A DNA stretch of 64,000 nt from Tsukamurella spumae. GTDB taxonomy: Bacteria > Actinomycetota > Actinomycetes > Mycobacteriales > Mycobacteriaceae. The stretch spans positions 34,398-98,397 of the forward strand of contig NZ_JAAXOQ010000017.1 of NCBI RefSeq assembly GCF_012396015.1. Reading direction: 5' to 3'. A model generated the notes under the pieces. That model was given only the letters and a program-made list of their open reading frames with translations, was not told the DNA's origin and made no database searches. Below, in pieces: positions 45,346 through 54,929 of this stretch (position 1 is the first letter of the stretch; every line of letters begins with the position of its first letter). The translations under genes were made by a program, and so were the position numbers.

Positions 45346-46008
45346 ATGCGTAACGCGTACATCCAGCAGATGGATGCCTTCAACGACATCCTCGGCGACA
45401 TCTGCGACAAGTCCGGTATCGCCATGGAGAAGGCCACCAACTCGCTCCTCCAGGCCGACCTGGCGCTCGCCGAAGAGGTCATCACCGAGCACGACGAGAT
45501 CGTCCGGCTCAGCCGCCGCGCCGAGGAGGAGGCCTTCTCCCTGCTCGCGCTGCAGGCCCCCGTCGCCGGCGACCTGCGGATCGTCGTCTCGGGGTTCCAG
45601 ATCGTCGCCGACGTCGACCGCATGGGCGCGCTCGCCCTGCACGTCGCGAAGGTCACCCGCCGCCGCTTCCCGAACAAGACCCTCCCCGAGGAGGTCAACG
45701 GCTACTTCGCCGAGATGGGCCGCCTCGCGGTCGAGCTGGCGAACTCCGCCCGCGAGGTGCTGCTCACGCAGGACCCGAAGCGGGCCGCGGAGATCGAGGA
45801 GCAGGACGATGCGATGGACGATCTGCACCGCCACCTGTTCACCGTGCTTATGGACCGCGAGTGGAAGCACGGTGTGGCCGCGGCCGTCGACGTGACCCTG
45901 CTGGGCCGCTACTACGAGCGGTTCGCCGACCACGCCGTCGAGATCGGCCGCCGCGTGATCTTCCAGGCCACCGGCAGCCCCGAGCCCACCGCCGACGTCT
46001 CGAAGTAG
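45346..46008 (+). CDS. phoU: Phosphate-signalling regulator PhoU (PhoY)
   Basis: The 220-residue protein is two PhoU repeats, each a three-helix bundle with acidic metal-binding stretches ([15 protein letters not shown] and [15 protein letters not shown]). PhoU links the Pst transporter to the SenX3-RegX3 type sensor and keeps phosphate genes off when phosphate is ample. It lies opposite the pst operon, as phoY2 does beside phoT in M. tuberculosis. It converges with the FHA gene three bases away. Confidence 0.93.
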   Translation: MRNAYIQQMDAFNDILGDICDKSGIAMEKATNSLLQADLALAEEVITEHDEIVRLSRRAEEEAFSLLALQAPVAGDLRIVVSGFQIVADVDRMGALALHVAKVTRRRFPNKTLPEEVNGYFAEMGRLAVELANSAREVLLTQDPKRAAEIEEQDDAMDDLHRHLFTVLMDREWKHGVAAAVDVTLLGRYYERFADHAVEIGRRVIFQATGSPEPTADVSK

Positions 46009-46011
46009 CCC

Positions 46012-47163
46012 CTACGCCCCGACGCCGTCCTGCAGCTGCAGGATCCGACCGCCGAGGTGGATGTCGGAACCGACGGTGAGCGGCACGGGCTGCCCGGGGG
46101 GCAGCCGCAGCGGCTGCGGCGACGCGGGCGGGCGCACCCAGGTGCCGTTCGCCGAGCCCACGTCCACGGCCAGCAGCTGCCAGCCGTCGATCCGGATCTC
46201 GAGGTGCGCCCGCGAGAGCGCCCCCGTGCGGTCCTGCAGAACGATCGGCAGCAGTCGCCCGGCACCGTCGAACGAGCGGCCCGCGCGCTGCGCGACATAG
46301 GCGGCCGGGTCGCGCCCGAGCACCATGTCGCCGTCCACGACGAAGGCCGTGCCGTCGTCCGCGACCAGCAGGCCGAGCGGCGGGCGCGGGCCCGTCTCGA
46401 TCGGCGCCCGGCGGTCGACGAGGGCCCCGCACCGCGAGCAGTACGCGGCGGTCGGGGAGTTGAGGTGCCCGAACGCGCAGCGCCGCCCCTCGATCATCGG
46501 ACCGGTGACCACGGGCTCGGCGGGGCCCTGGACCTCCACGTCGTACTCGGTGGCCGCGAACAACGGGCTCACGCCGGTCGGCTCCTCGTTGGTGGGGGCG
46601 TCGGCGGGGAAGACATCGGTGGAGATGTCGCCCTCGCTCGCGGTCTCCAGCGATTCGTCGGACCACAGCACCGCACCCGCACCGGGGACCGCGCCGTGCA
46701 GCAGGTGCAGGGCCGTGGGGCCGCACACCGGCGCCGGCGGAGGCGGGGGCCCGACGGTGACCGTCACCACCGCGCCCGGAGCCAGGGGCGCCACGCGCTC
46801 GGCGAACTCGGCGCCGGCGTGCAGCACGTGCTCGGGGCTGGCGGCCGCGGCCGAGGGGAAGATCGCGACGGTCAGCGCCCGCTCCTCCGGTGCCCCGGCG
46901 ACACCGCGCAGCAGTGCGCGGACCGATCCCGCGCTGCTCTCGACGACGGCGAACGCCGGGCCGCCGCGGTCCCGGAGGATCGCGGCGAGGTCACCGTCGA
47001 CATCGAGCGCCGAGGCGAGCTCCGCGGCCTCGGGCGTCGCGCCGAGCGCGGGCGCGTCGACCACGAGCACGGCACCGCGCACCCGGGCGACGACGCGGTC
47101 GCCGGGGAGCACGGTGCTGTACTGCACGCCCGCCGCGGGCGCGTCCTGGGTCTGCGCTGTCAC
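46012..47163 (-). CDS. FHA-domain protein with zinc ribbon, next to the pst operon
   Basis: The 383-residue protein has an N-terminal alpha/beta region of unknown fold, a Pro-rich centre and a possible zinc ribbon (RCAFGHLNSPTAAYCSRCG) near residue 240. The C-terminal FHA domain shows LGRDP, LSRAHLEI and SANGTWV, so it can bind phosphothreonine. It follows pstB by 49 bp on the same strand and may be read from the pst promoter. The start is uncertain: GTG 47163 is listed, TTG 47190 is possible, and neither has a good ribosome site. No close function is known to me. Confidence 0.78.
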   Translation of the reverse strand: MTAQTQDAPAAGVQYSTVLPGDRVVARVRGAVLVVDAPALGATPEAAELASALDVDGDLAAILRDRGGPAFAVVESSAGSVRALLRGVAGAPEERALTVAIFPSAAAASPEHVLHAGAEFAERVAPLAPGAVVTVTVGPPPPPAPVCGPTALHLLHGAVPGAGAVLWSDESLETASEGDISTDVFPADAPTNEEPTGVSPLFAATEYDVEVQGPAEPVVTGPMIEGRRCAFGHLNSPTAAYCSRCGALVDRRAPIETGPRPPLGLLVADDGTAFVVDGDMVLGRDPAAYVAQRAGRSFDGAGRLLPIVLQDRTGALSRAHLEIRIDGWQLLAVDVGSANGTWVRPPASPQPLRLPPGQPVPLTVGSDIHLGGRILQLQDGVGA

Positions 47164-47212
47164 AGAGTGAGGATACCGTCGATGTCCCAAGCCTCGGCCG
47201 GTGTGTGACCCG

Positions 47213-47989
47213 TCAGCCGAAGCGGCCGGAGATGTAATCCTCGGTCGCCTGCTGCTCCGGGTTGGAGAACATCTTCTCGGTCGGATTGATCTCGATCAGC
47301 TTGCCGGGCTTGCCGGTGGCCTCGAGGTTGAAGAACGCGGTCTGATCGGACACGCGCGCGGCCTGCTGCATGTTGTGCGTCACGATCACGATCGTGTACT
47401 GCCGCTTGAGTTCTCCGATGAGGTCCTCGATCGCGAGGGTCGAGATCGGGTCGAGCGCCGAGCAGGGCTCGTCCATGAGCAGCACATCGGGGCTCACGGC
47501 GATGGCGCGGGCGATGCACAGGCGCTGCTGCTGACCGCCGGACAGTCCGCCGCCGGGCTTGTTCAGGCGATCCTTGACCTCGTCCCAGAGATTCGCGCCG
47601 CGCAGCGAGGACTCGGCGATGTCGTCGAGCTTGGCCTTGCTGCGCACCCCCTGCAGCTTCAGGCCGGCCACGACATTGTCGCGGATCGACATGGTGGGGA
47701 AGGGATTCGGGCGCTGGAAGACCATGCCGATGGTCTTGCGCACGCCCACCGGGTCCACTCCCGAGCCGTAGATGTCGGCCCCATCGAGGGTGATGTGCCC
47801 GTCGACGCGCGCACCCGGCGTGACCTCGTGCATGCGGTTGATCGACCGCAGCACGGTCGACTTGCCGCAGCCGGACGGTCCGATGAAGGCGGTCACGGAG
47901 TTCGGCGGAACGGTGAGTGAGACGTCCTGCACCGCGTGGAACGCGCCGTAGTAGATGTTCAGGTCCTTGATGTCCAGCCGCTTGGCCAT
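47213..47989 (-). CDS. pstB: Phosphate ABC importer ATPase PstB
   Basis: The 258-residue ATPase shows Walker [10 protein letters not shown], signature LSGGQQQR, Walker [13 protein letters not shown] and the His switch in VTHNMQQA, all diagnostic of PstB. It energises phosphate uptake through PstC and PstA. It is the fourth gene of pstSCAB, 18 bp after pstA. Confidence 0.96.
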   Translation of the reverse strand: MAKRLDIKDLNIYYGAFHAVQDVSLTVPPNSVTAFIGPSGCGKSTVLRSINRMHEVTPGARVDGHITLDGADIYGSGVDPVGVRKTIGMVFQRPNPFPTMSIRDNVVAGLKLQGVRSKAKLDDIAESSLRGANLWDEVKDRLNKPGGGLSGGQQQRLCIARAIAVSPDVLLMDEPCSALDPISTLAIEDLIGELKRQYTIVIVTHNMQQAARVSDQTAFFNLEATGKPGKLIEINPTEKMFSNPEQQATEDYISGRFG

Positions 47990-48007
47990 GACGGTCCTCC
48001 TCGTGTC

Positions 48008-48922
48008 TTACTTCGTCTTGGGGGCGAGCAGCCGGGACATCAGGGCGGCCAGGCCGCTCGCGATGGCCACGAGGATCACCAGGGTCAGCGCGGCGCCCCA
48101 CGCCCGGTACTCGCCGACGGCGCCCGGGTTGGTGCGGTACTGGTCGTAGATGAACAGCGGCAGGGACGCCATGTTGCCGTTGAACACGTCGTAGTTGCGG
48201 CGGTCGGTGATGCCGACGAGCAGGAGCACCGGGGCGGTCTCGCCGACCACGCGCGCGATCGCCAGGAACACTCCCGAGACCATGCCCGACGCGGCCGTCG
48301 GCACCACGATCCGCAGGATCGTCTTCCACTTGGGCACGCCCAGGGCGTAGGACGCCTCCCGCAGCTCGTTCGGGACCAACTTGAGCATCTCCTCCGTGGA
48401 GCGCACCACGACGGGGACCATGAGCAGGATCAGCGCGAGGCTGACGGCGAACGACGACTGCGGCATGCCGAAGGTGGTGATCCACACGCCGAACACGAAC
48501 AGGGTCGCGACGATCGACGGGATGCCGGCCAGCACGTCGACCATGAACGTGGTCACCCTGCCCAGGCGGGTGCGCTCGGCGTACTCGACGAGGTAGATGC
48601 CCACCATGATCCCGATCGGCACCGAGAAGACGGTGGCGATACCGGCCTGCACCAGGGTGCCGTAGATGGCGTGGCTGACGCCGCCCGCGTACGAGTCCGG
48701 CGCCACCCGGAGCATCGACTTCGACCACCAATCCGCGTGGATGATGGCGGGGAGCCCGTTGGCGATCACCATGTAGAGCAGGGAGACCAGCGGGACGACG
48801 GCCAACAGGAAGCAGGCGCCGAAGACGATCGCGGCGGCCTTGTCGGTGATCCGCCGCCGGAGCGAGGTGCGATGGAAGACGGTGCCGCTCTTGGCGACGC
48901 TGTCCAGGTCTGCGGCGGTCAT
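48008..48922 (-). CDS. pstA: Phosphate ABC permease PstA
   Basis: The 304-residue permease has six helices and the cytoplasmic EAA-type loop [21 protein letters not shown]. Together with PstC it forms the phosphate channel. ATG 48922 overlaps the pstC stop by four bases. Confidence 0.95.
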   Translation of the reverse strand: MTAADLDSVAKSGTVFHRTSLRRRITDKAAAIVFGACFLLAVVPLVSLLYMVIANGLPAIIHADWWSKSMLRVAPDSYAGGVSHAIYGTLVQAGIATVFSVPIGIMVGIYLVEYAERTRLGRVTTFMVDVLAGIPSIVATLFVFGVWITTFGMPQSSFAVSLALILLMVPVVVRSTEEMLKLVPNELREASYALGVPKWKTILRIVVPTAASGMVSGVFLAIARVVGETAPVLLLVGITDRRNYDVFNGNMASLPLFIYDQYRTNPGAVGEYRAWGAALTLVILVAIASGLAALMSRLLAPKTK

Positions 48923-49962
48923 CCGTTCACCCGTCCCCCGCCGATCCAGCGCGCGATCGCGTTCACCACGAAGGTGAGCACGAAGAGCACGAGGCCGGCG
49001 GCGATGTAGGCGCCGCGCTGGTCGACGTTGTCGAACTCAGCGGCGGCGGAGGCGATCTTCGAAGCGAAGGTGTAGCCGCTGTCGAACAGCGACCAGATGG
49101 AGTTCTTGGTGGCGGCGAACAGGATGATGAGCACCGCGATGGTCTCGCCGAGCGCGCGCCCCAGGGCCAGCATGGAGCCGGCGACGATGCCGGACCGGCC
49201 ATACGGGAGCACCGTCAGCCTGACGACCTCCCACTTGGTGGCGCCGAGCGCCAGCGCCGCCTCCTGCTGCGAGACGGGCGTCTGCCACAGCGCCTCGCGC
49301 GTGATCGAGGTGATGATCGGGAGGATCATGATCGCGAGCACGATGCCCGCGGTGAACACCGTCGACCCCAGCGAGATCTGCATGTTGCCGGTCTTGAACA
49401 GGAAGAACCAGCCGAGATTGCTGTTGAGCCACTGCTGCAGCGGCACCAGGAAGGGCGCCAGGACCAGGATTCCCCACAGGCCGTAGATGATCGACGGGAC
49501 TGCGGCCAGCAGATCCACCACGGCGCCCAGGGCGCGGGCGATCCGGCGGGGCACGTACTGCGCGAGGAAGGTCGCGATCCCGACGGCGACGGGCACCGCG
49601 AGGACGAGCGCCATCACCGACGACAGCACGGTGATCTTCAGCAGCTCGACGATGCCGAACCGCATGTTCGACGGGGTGGTCTGCCACTCGGAGCTGGTGA
49701 GGAAGTTGACATTGTTCTTCGTCAGCGCCGGGACGGCCTGCACCACGAGTTGCAGGAAGATCAGGCCGATGACGGCGATCAGCAGGATTCCCGCGCCCTG
49801 CGCGGCCCACTTGAAGATCTTCTCCATCCGTCCGGCGGACCCGGCGAAGGACGCGCTCTCGACGGCGACGGCATCCGTGCGGACCGCGGACGGCACACCG
49901 TCCGACGGCGCGCTCCGTTCGGGTGAGTCCTCAGTCGCCATGTTCCCCCGATGTTCTGCCAC
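48919..49962 (-). CDS. pstC: Phosphate ABC permease PstC
   Basis: The 347-residue permease has a polar N-terminus of about 45 residues, six helices and the loop [24 protein letters not shown] 49962 is listed; an ATG seven codons later (49941) preceded by GGGGGA is also possible. It lies 45 bp after pstS and overlaps pstA. Confidence 0.95.
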   Translation of the reverse strand: MAEHRGNMATEDSPERSAPSDGVPSAVRTDAVAVESASFAGSAGRMEKIFKWAAQGAGILLIAVIGLIFLQLVVQAVPALTKNNVNFLTSSEWQTTPSNMRFGIVELLKITVLSSVMALVLAVPVAVGIATFLAQYVPRRIARALGAVVDLLAAVPSIIYGLWGILVLAPFLVPLQQWLNSNLGWFFLFKTGNMQISLGSTVFTAGIVLAIMILPIITSITREALWQTPVSQQEAALALGATKWEVVRLTVLPYGRSGIVAGSMLALGRALGETIAVLIILFAATKNSIWSLFDSGYTFASKIASAAAEFDNVDQRGAYIAAGLVLFVLTFVVNAIARWIGGGRVNG

Positions 49963-50007
49963 GCGAAGCTGTCCCTTCCGGCACGACCTCCGGTGTAGCA
50001 GGTGTCG

Positions 50008-51138
50008 TTACTGGATGGAGTCGATCGACGCGTTCAGCGTGGTGCGGAACGAGTCGGGGATCGGGGCGTAGCCCTGATCCGCCAGCTGGTCCTGGGTCGT
50101 CTTGCTGGCCGCGACCTTCAGGAAGCTCTTGAGGCCCTTCGCGACCTCGGCGTCGGAGTACTTCGAGCACACGATCTCGTAGGTGGCGAGCACGATCGGG
50201 TAGGCGCCGGCGGCCGTCGGCTTGTAGAAGCCCGCGGTGTCGATGACCAGGTCCTTGCTGCCCGGGGTCGTGAACTTCGCCGCCTCGATCGTCTTGGCGA
50301 CCGACTCGGCGCTCAGCGCGACGGCCTCGGGGCCGGCGGAGGTGATGATGTTCGCGACCTGCAGCTTCTGCGCCTTGGCGAAGCTCCACTCGGTGTAGGT
50401 GACGGTGCCCTCGGCCTTGTTGACCGTGGCCGCGACCTGCGAGTTGCCGCTGGCGCCGCCCGCTCCGGCGACGCCGCCCTTGAACTCCTTGCCGGTCTTG
50501 TCCGCGCTCCAGTCGGCGGGCGCGGCCGAGGCGAGGTACTTCTGGAAGTTCTCGGTGGTGCCCGACGGGTCGGAGCGGAAGACGACGGTGATCGGCAGGT
50601 CGGGCAGCTTGGTGCCCGCGTTCTCGGCCTCGATCTCGGGCGCGTTCCACTTGGTGATCTTGCCGGAGAAGATCTTGGCGATGGTGGGCGCCGAGAGGTT
50701 GACCTTCGTGTTGTCCGGCAGCTTGTAGGCCACGGCGATCGGGCCGAAGACCATCGGCAGGTTCAGCGCGGGCGCGCCGCACTTCTCCTCCGCCTTCTTG
50801 GCCTCCTCCGGCTTGAGCGCCGAATCCGAGCCCGCGAAGTTGGTCAGGCCTGAGGTGAACTCGGTGATGCCCTGACCCGAGCCGCTGCCGGTGTAGTCGA
50901 CGTTCGCACTGCCGCCGCAGTCCTTGCCGAAGGCGTTCTTGAACACGGTCATGGCGTTGGCCTGCGCCGTCGAGCCACTGCCCTTGAGCTGCAGCTTGCC
51001 GTCGCACTGCACGCCCGAGCCGCCGGCTGCGGAGTTGTTCGCGGCGCCACCGGCCTCTTCGCTGCCACACGCGGACAGGGTCAGGGACAGGGCTGCCGCG
51101 GCGGCAACGGCCGTAACGGATCCACGCTTGAAGTTCAC
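50008..51138 (-). CDS. pstS: Phosphate-binding lipoprotein PstS
   Basis: The 376-residue protein has a lipoprotein signal with lipobox LSAC at about residues 21-24. The phosphate-binding PBP fold includes KGSGSTAQANAM near the N-terminus, the loop SGSGQGITEF and RSDPSGTTENFQKYL. It captures phosphate outside the membrane for PstCAB. GTG 51138 follows GGAGGAA at seven bases. A PHO box lies upstream. It is the first gene of the pst operon. Confidence 0.95.
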   Translation of the reverse strand: MNFKRGSVTAVAAAAALSLTLSACGSEEAGGAANNSAAGGSGVQCDGKLQLKGSGSTAQANAMTVFKNAFGKDCGGSANVDYTGSGSGQGITEFTSGLTNFAGSDSALKPEEAKKAEEKCGAPALNLPMVFGPIAVAYKLPDNTKVNLSAPTIAKIFSGKITKWNAPEIEAENAGTKLPDLPITVVFRSDPSGTTENFQKYLASAAPADWSADKTGKEFKGGVAGAGGASGNSQVAATVNKAEGTVTYTEWSFAKAQKLQVANIITSAGPEAVALSAESVAKTIEAAKFTTPGSKDLVIDTAGFYKPTAAGAYPIVLATYEIVCSKYSDAEVAKGLKSFLKVAASKTTQDQLADQGYAPIPDSFRTTLNASIDSIQ

Positions 51139-51196
51139 CGAGATTCCTCCGGGTCGGGTCAGGACTGAGCACACCGGGATACGGGTGTCTTCCAGC

Positions 51197-51240
51197 AACT
51201 TAAAGAGGCCGGGTGTCCGATTCGGGTGTCCCGGGTGAAC
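51197..51240 (-). promoter_or_regulatory. PHO box and promoter of pstSCAB
   Basis: Read on the minus strand, GTTCACCCGGG (51240-51230) and GGACACCCGGC (51218-51208) stand exactly two 11-bp units apart with a weaker ACACCC unit between, giving three units over 33 bp. TAAGTT (51202-51197) follows five bases later as -10, so the box covers the -35 region, the usual place for PhoP/RegX3 activation. Confidence 0.65.
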
Positions 51241-51268
51241 GATGGGCAAACTCGGCCGGTCGAGTGGA

Positions 51269-52159
51269 TTACCGTAATGCGTACGCGACGTGACGTTCGT
51301 GTTCCGCGAAGCCCAGTCCGGCGTACGTCCGCAGCGCCGCCGTGTTGTCACCCTCCACGTACAGCTCGACCTCGGACAGCCCGCGTCCGGCCAGGTACTG
51401 CAGCCCCGCGGCCGTGAGCAGCCGCCCCAGACCGCGCCCCTGCCCCTCCGGCGCGACCGCGACCACGTAGACCTCCCCGAGCCCGGTGGCCGGGTCCGCG
51501 ACCTTGGTCCAGTGGAAGCCCAGCAGTGCGCCCCGCGCGTCCACGGCGAGGAACAGGCCCGCGGGGTCGAACCACTGCGCCCCGGTCCGCTCGTCGATCT
51601 GCTCCTGGGTCCAGCCACCCTGCTCGGGATGCCAGGCGAAGGCCGCGTTGTTCACCGCGAGGATCGCGGCGTCGTCCTCGGGGCCGGCGTAGGTGCGCAG
51701 GGTCACCCCCGGCGGGGTCGACGGTGCGGCGGCCACCCCGGCGAGCGGCCTGCGCAGGTTGAGCAGCGTCCGCACGGCCGTCAGCCCCAGGTCTGCGGCC
51801 AGCGCGCGGGCAGGCGGCAGGTCGCCGTGGGCCCAGACGGTGCCGCCCTCGCCCACCAGCTCGAGCGCCCCGGTCACCAGGGCGCGGCCCAGGCCCCGTC
51901 GGCGCTGCGCCGGTGCCACGACCGCCTCGGCCGAGCCCGGCCCTCCGGCGGGCGGGACGACGACGCCGGCGTAGCCGGCCGTGCCGCCCTCGCCGTCGCG
52001 GGCGAGCACGTGCGGGCCGGGGCCGGTGACGCCGAGACGGAACTGCTCCGACAGGGGCCCGATGCCGTCGGCTGCCTCCGCGGCGGCGGCGATCGTCGCG
52101 ACCGCCGACGCGTCGTCGACCGGTCCGCGCACCACCTCGACCGCGTGCCGCTCCGCCAT
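51269..52159 (-). CDS. mshD: Mycothiol synthase
   Basis: The 296-residue protein is a double GNAT acetyltransferase. The C-terminal active domain shows VAVAPEGQGRGLGRLLTAAGLQYL and the typical ending LYVEGDNTAALRTYAGLGF. MshD acetylates Cys-GlcN-inositol to give mycothiol, the actinobacterial thiol buffer. It follows glnR by two bases, as in M. tuberculosis (Rv0818-Rv0819, from memory). Confidence 0.94.
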   Translation of the reverse strand: MAERHAVEVVRGPVDDASAVATIAAAAEAADGIGPLSEQFRLGVTGPGPHVLARDGEGGTAGYAGVVVPPAGGPGSAEAVVAPAQRRRGLGRALVTGALELVGEGGTVWAHGDLPPARALAADLGLTAVRTLLNLRRPLAGVAAAPSTPPGVTLRTYAGPEDDAAILAVNNAAFAWHPEQGGWTQEQIDERTGAQWFDPAGLFLAVDARGALLGFHWTKVADPATGLGEVYVVAVAPEGQGRGLGRLLTAAGLQYLAGRGLSEVELYVEGDNTAALRTYAGLGFAEHERHVAYALR

Positions 52160-52161
52160 GC

Positions 52162-52896
52162 TCAGGCCCCCTCGAGATCCTCGTCCGTCGGTTCCATGTC
52201 CTCGACGGGGCGCTCGCCCTTACCCCGGACCGGCCGCACCGCCTTGTACCCCACGTTACGGACGGTGCCGATCATCCCCTCGTGCTCGGCGCCGAGTTTG
52301 GCGCGCAGGCGCCGGACGTGCACGTCGACGGTGCGGGTGCCGCCGAAGAAGTCGTAGCCCCACACCTCCTGCAGCAGCTGCGCCCGCGTGAACACCCGAC
52401 CGACGTTCTGCGCCAAGAACTTCAGCAGCTCGAACTCCTTGTAGGTGAGGTCGAGCGGCTTGCCGCGGAGCCGGGCGGTGTAGGTGCCCTCGTCGATGAG
52501 CAACTCACCCAGGGTGATCTTGTCGGCGACCTCGTCCTCGGCGTCCGCACCGCGCCGCGCGGCGACGAGCCGGAGCCGGGCGTCGATCTCGGCCGGGCCA
52601 ATGCCGGGCAACAGGAAGTCGTCGAGGCCCCAGTCGGCGCTGGCGGCGACGAGCCCGCCCTCCGTGAGCACGGCGACCACTGCGACGGCGCCGCCGCCCG
52701 TGGTGCCGAGCAGGCGGCAGAGGCCGCGGGCGGTGACCAGGTCCGAGCGCGCGTCGACGAGCGCGACATCGGCGGAGCCGACCTCGAGCAGCGAGGCGAC
52801 GTCCGCGGGCAGCGGCCGGACCGTGTGCGGCAGCAGCGACAGGGACGGCAGCACCGTATCCGGTTCCCGGTCGGAGGTGAACAGGACGAGATCCAT
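52162..52896 (-). CDS. glnR: OmpR-type nitrogen regulator GlnR
   Basis: The 244-residue protein has an atypical receiver domain ([40 protein letters not shown]) and a winged helix. The winged helix ([33 protein letters not shown]) is nearly identical to mycobacterial GlnR as I recall it. GlnR works without a partner kinase and controls glutamine synthetase, ammonium and nitrate genes. ATG 52896 follows GGGGAGGG. It forms an operon with mshD. Confidence 0.93.
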   Translation of the reverse strand: MDLVLFTSDREPDTVLPSLSLLPHTVRPLPADVASLLEVGSADVALVDARSDLVTARGLCRLLGTTGGGAVAVVAVLTEGGLVAASADWGLDDFLLPGIGPAEIDARLRLVAARRGADAEDEVADKITLGELLIDEGTYTARLRGKPLDLTYKEFELLKFLAQNVGRVFTRAQLLQEVWGYDFFGGTRTVDVHVRRLRAKLGAEHEGMIGTVRNVGYKAVRPVRGKGERPVEDMEPTDEDLEGA

Positions 52897-53003
52897 ATGC
52901 CCTCCCCGGTGCGCGGCGGTCGGATTGAATTGAACGGATGCCACAATAGCGGTGGTCAGAGCGTCGTGTGTAGCGGCACCGGTGCGAACGAGAGGAAGCG
53001 GGC

Positions 53004-53831
53004 GTGGCTCAGGGGCAGGGACGGGTGTGGATTCGGCGCATTCTGGTCGCCGGTGCGATGCTCCTCACACTCGCGTTCCTCGCCGAGCTCGGCACCGCCG
53101 CGACCGCCGAGTACCGGCTCTCCCGGGAACTGCGGGCCGCGGCCGGCCTGGCGGACGATCCGGAGGTCACCGTCGGCGGATTCCCGTACCTGACCTCGGG
53201 CGGTACGCACCCGAAGCTCTCGATCGCGGTGCCGGCGCAGGTCGACGGCCGCAACGCGCGGCTCGAGGCCGAGTTCGCGGATGTGACGATCCCCGGCGGC
53301 CTGCTGCCGACCTTCACGCCGGACACGCCGATCCGGGCCGCTCACGTGGAGTCGCGGGTCCGGCTCGACCAGAAGACGGTCGGCCGGTACATGGACATCG
53401 TCGACCTCCAGGTGCACACCCCCGCCCCGAAGCGGCCCGGCGCGGGCAGCCCCGCCGACGGCTACGTCAAGGCGTCGAAGGGCATCGTGCTCACGGGCAC
53501 CGTCCCGTTGCCGACCCCCGCGGACCCGAAGCGGACGGTGCTGATCTCGGTGGCGGCGGACTTCTCGGCCGTCGGCGACGCGATCGCGGTACGGGCCACG
53601 GGGATCTACACGGGCCCCGAGGACCACGCGAAGGCCGACCTGCTGCCGGGCGAGGAGCCGACGGTGCTCGCCCGGTTCACGCACACCCTGCCCGCGATGG
53701 CCCTGCCCTTCGGCATCCGGCCCACCGGCGCACGGGGCGAGAACGCCGACGTGGTGCTGCTGGGCGAGGCCGACGGTGTCACCGTGACGCCCGGCGCCTT
53801 CCACCGGCCCCTCCCGCAGACCCTCCCGTGA
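53004..53831 (+). CDS. lmeA: LmeA-family (DUF2993) mannan elongation factor
   Basis: The 275-residue protein has an N-terminal membrane anchor or signal (about residues 11-33) and a DUF2993 beta-rich lipid-binding domain with [11 protein letters not shown] and [11 protein letters not shown]. Its place next to glnR equals Rv0817c, the LmeA lipid-binding protein needed for lipomannan elongation in mycobacteria, as I remember it. GTG 53004 follows GAGAGGAAG. It is divergent from glnR. Confidence 0.8.
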   Translation: MAQGQGRVWIRRILVAGAMLLTLAFLAELGTAATAEYRLSRELRAAAGLADDPEVTVGGFPYLTSGGTHPKLSIAVPAQVDGRNARLEAEFADVTIPGGLLPTFTPDTPIRAAHVESRVRLDQKTVGRYMDIVDLQVHTPAPKRPGAGSPADGYVKASKGIVLTGTVPLPTPADPKRTVLISVAADFSAVGDAIAVRATGIYTGPEDHAKADLLPGEEPTVLARFTHTLPAMALPFGIRPTGARGENADVVLLGEADGVTVTPGAFHRPLPQTLP

Positions 53832-53850
53832 CGGACGCGCGCGGCTTGGG

Positions 53851-53856
53851 TATTCT
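53851..53856 (+). promoter_or_regulatory. -10 element for the leaderless Cys-rich leader
   Basis: TATTCT ends seven bases before ATG 53864, placing the start of transcription at the A of the start codon. No Shine-Dalgarno is present, as is usual for leaderless mycobacterial leader peptides. Confidence 0.6.
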
Positions 53857-53863
53857 TGGCCCC

Positions 53864-53947
53864 ATGCGCAACCGCTGTGAGCTGCTGCTCACCCGCCGTC
53901 TGGCGGTCGACCTGTGCCGTATGGCCGGTTGTCGCTGTCTGGGCTAG
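53864..53947 (+). CDS. Ms5788A-type Cys-rich leader peptide (cysteine attenuator)
   Basis: The 27-residue peptide starts MRNRCELLLTRR and ends DLCRMAGCRCLG, with four cysteines, three of them in the last eleven residues. It lies 142 bp upstream of cysA and is leaderless. In mycobacteria such leaderless Cys-rich short ORFs sense cysteine: ribosomes that stall at the Cys codons when Cys-tRNA is scarce let the downstream sulfur genes be expressed. The mycobacterial forms have adjacent Cys codons; here they are C-R-C. Only a weak 5-bp hairpin (GCCCG/CGGGC, 53948-53966) is visible just after the stop. Confidence 0.75.
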   Translation: MRNRCELLLTRRLAVDLCRMAGCRCLG

Positions 53948-54089
53948 GCCCGTTCTCTCCCCGGGCAGGGTGCTCTCCACCGCGTATCGCGATGCATCCG
54001 TTCCGCCCTCCCAGCGCTCTCCGCGCACCCCTCGAAGTAGCGTTCGCGCCTTCATTCCGCACGTCATGGACTCAACGAAAGGGATCCTC

Positions 54090-54917
54090 ATGGCTCGCTC
54101 CGATGTCCTGGTCTCCGCAGACTGGGCTGAGCAGAATCTCGACACCCCGGGTGTCGTCTTCGTCGAGGTCGACGAGGACACGTCGATCTACGACGACAAC
54201 CACATCAAGGGCGCCGTGCGCCTCGACTGGCGCAAGGACCTGCAGGATCCGATCCGTCGCGACTTCCTCGACCAGGACGGCTTCTCCGCACTCCTGTCCG
54301 AGCGCGGCATCGGCAACGACGACACCGTCGTCCTCTACGGCGGCAACAACAACTGGTTCGCGGCCTACGCCTACTGGTACTTCAAGCTGTACGGCCACCA
54401 GGACGTCAAGCTGCTCGACGGCGGCCGCAAGAAGTGGGAGCTCGACGGCCGCCCGCTGTCGACCGACGCGGTGACCCGCCCGGCCACCACCTATGTCGCC
54501 AAGCCCGTCGACCTGTCGCTGCGCGCCTTCCGCGACGAGGTGATCGATTCGATCGGCAAGAAGAACCTCATCGACGTGCGCTCGCCCGACGAGTTCTCCG
54601 GCAAGATCTCCGCGCCGGCGCACCTGCCGCAGGAGCAGGCGCAGCAGCGCGGCCACGTCCCCGGCGCGATCAACATCCCGTGGTCGACCACCGCCAACGA
54701 GGACGGCACCTTCAAGTCCGACGACGCCCTCGCCGCGCTGTACGCGGAGAAGGGCTTCGACGACACCAAGGAGACCATCGCGTACTGCCGCATCGGCGAG
54801 CGCAGCTCGCACACCTGGTTCGTGCTGCAGGAGATCCTGGGCAAGAAGAACGTCAAGAACTACGACGGCTCGTGGGTCGAGTACGGCTCCCTCGTCGGCG
54901 CCCCGATCGAGAAGTAA
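54090..54917 (+). CDS. cysA: Thiosulfate sulfurtransferase CysA (rhodanese)
   Basis: The 275-residue protein is a tandem rhodanese with the inactive first domain and the active-site Cys in AYCRIGERSSHTW of the second. It moves sulfane sulfur from thiosulfate to acceptors. ARSDVLVSADWAEQNLD at the start agrees with mycobacterial CysA2 as I recall it. ATG 54090 is set by that similarity. It lies 12 bp before sseC and downstream of the Cys-rich leader. Confidence 0.94.
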   Translation: MARSDVLVSADWAEQNLDTPGVVFVEVDEDTSIYDDNHIKGAVRLDWRKDLQDPIRRDFLDQDGFSALLSERGIGNDDTVVLYGGNNNWFAAYAYWYFKLYGHQDVKLLDGGRKKWELDGRPLSTDAVTRPATTYVAKPVDLSLRAFRDEVIDSIGKKNLIDVRSPDEFSGKISAPAHLPQEQAQQRGHVPGAINIPWSTTANEDGTFKSDDALAALYAEKGFDDTKETIAYCRIGERSSHTWFVLQEILGKKNVKNYDGSWVEYGSLVGAPIEK

Positions 54918-54929
54918 GGATTTCGTATC

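Noticed and set aside
53948..53966. Hairpin after the Cys-rich leader as an intrinsic attenuator
   Set aside because: Only a 5-bp stem without a T run; too weak to call a terminator, so it is only mentioned in the leader entry.
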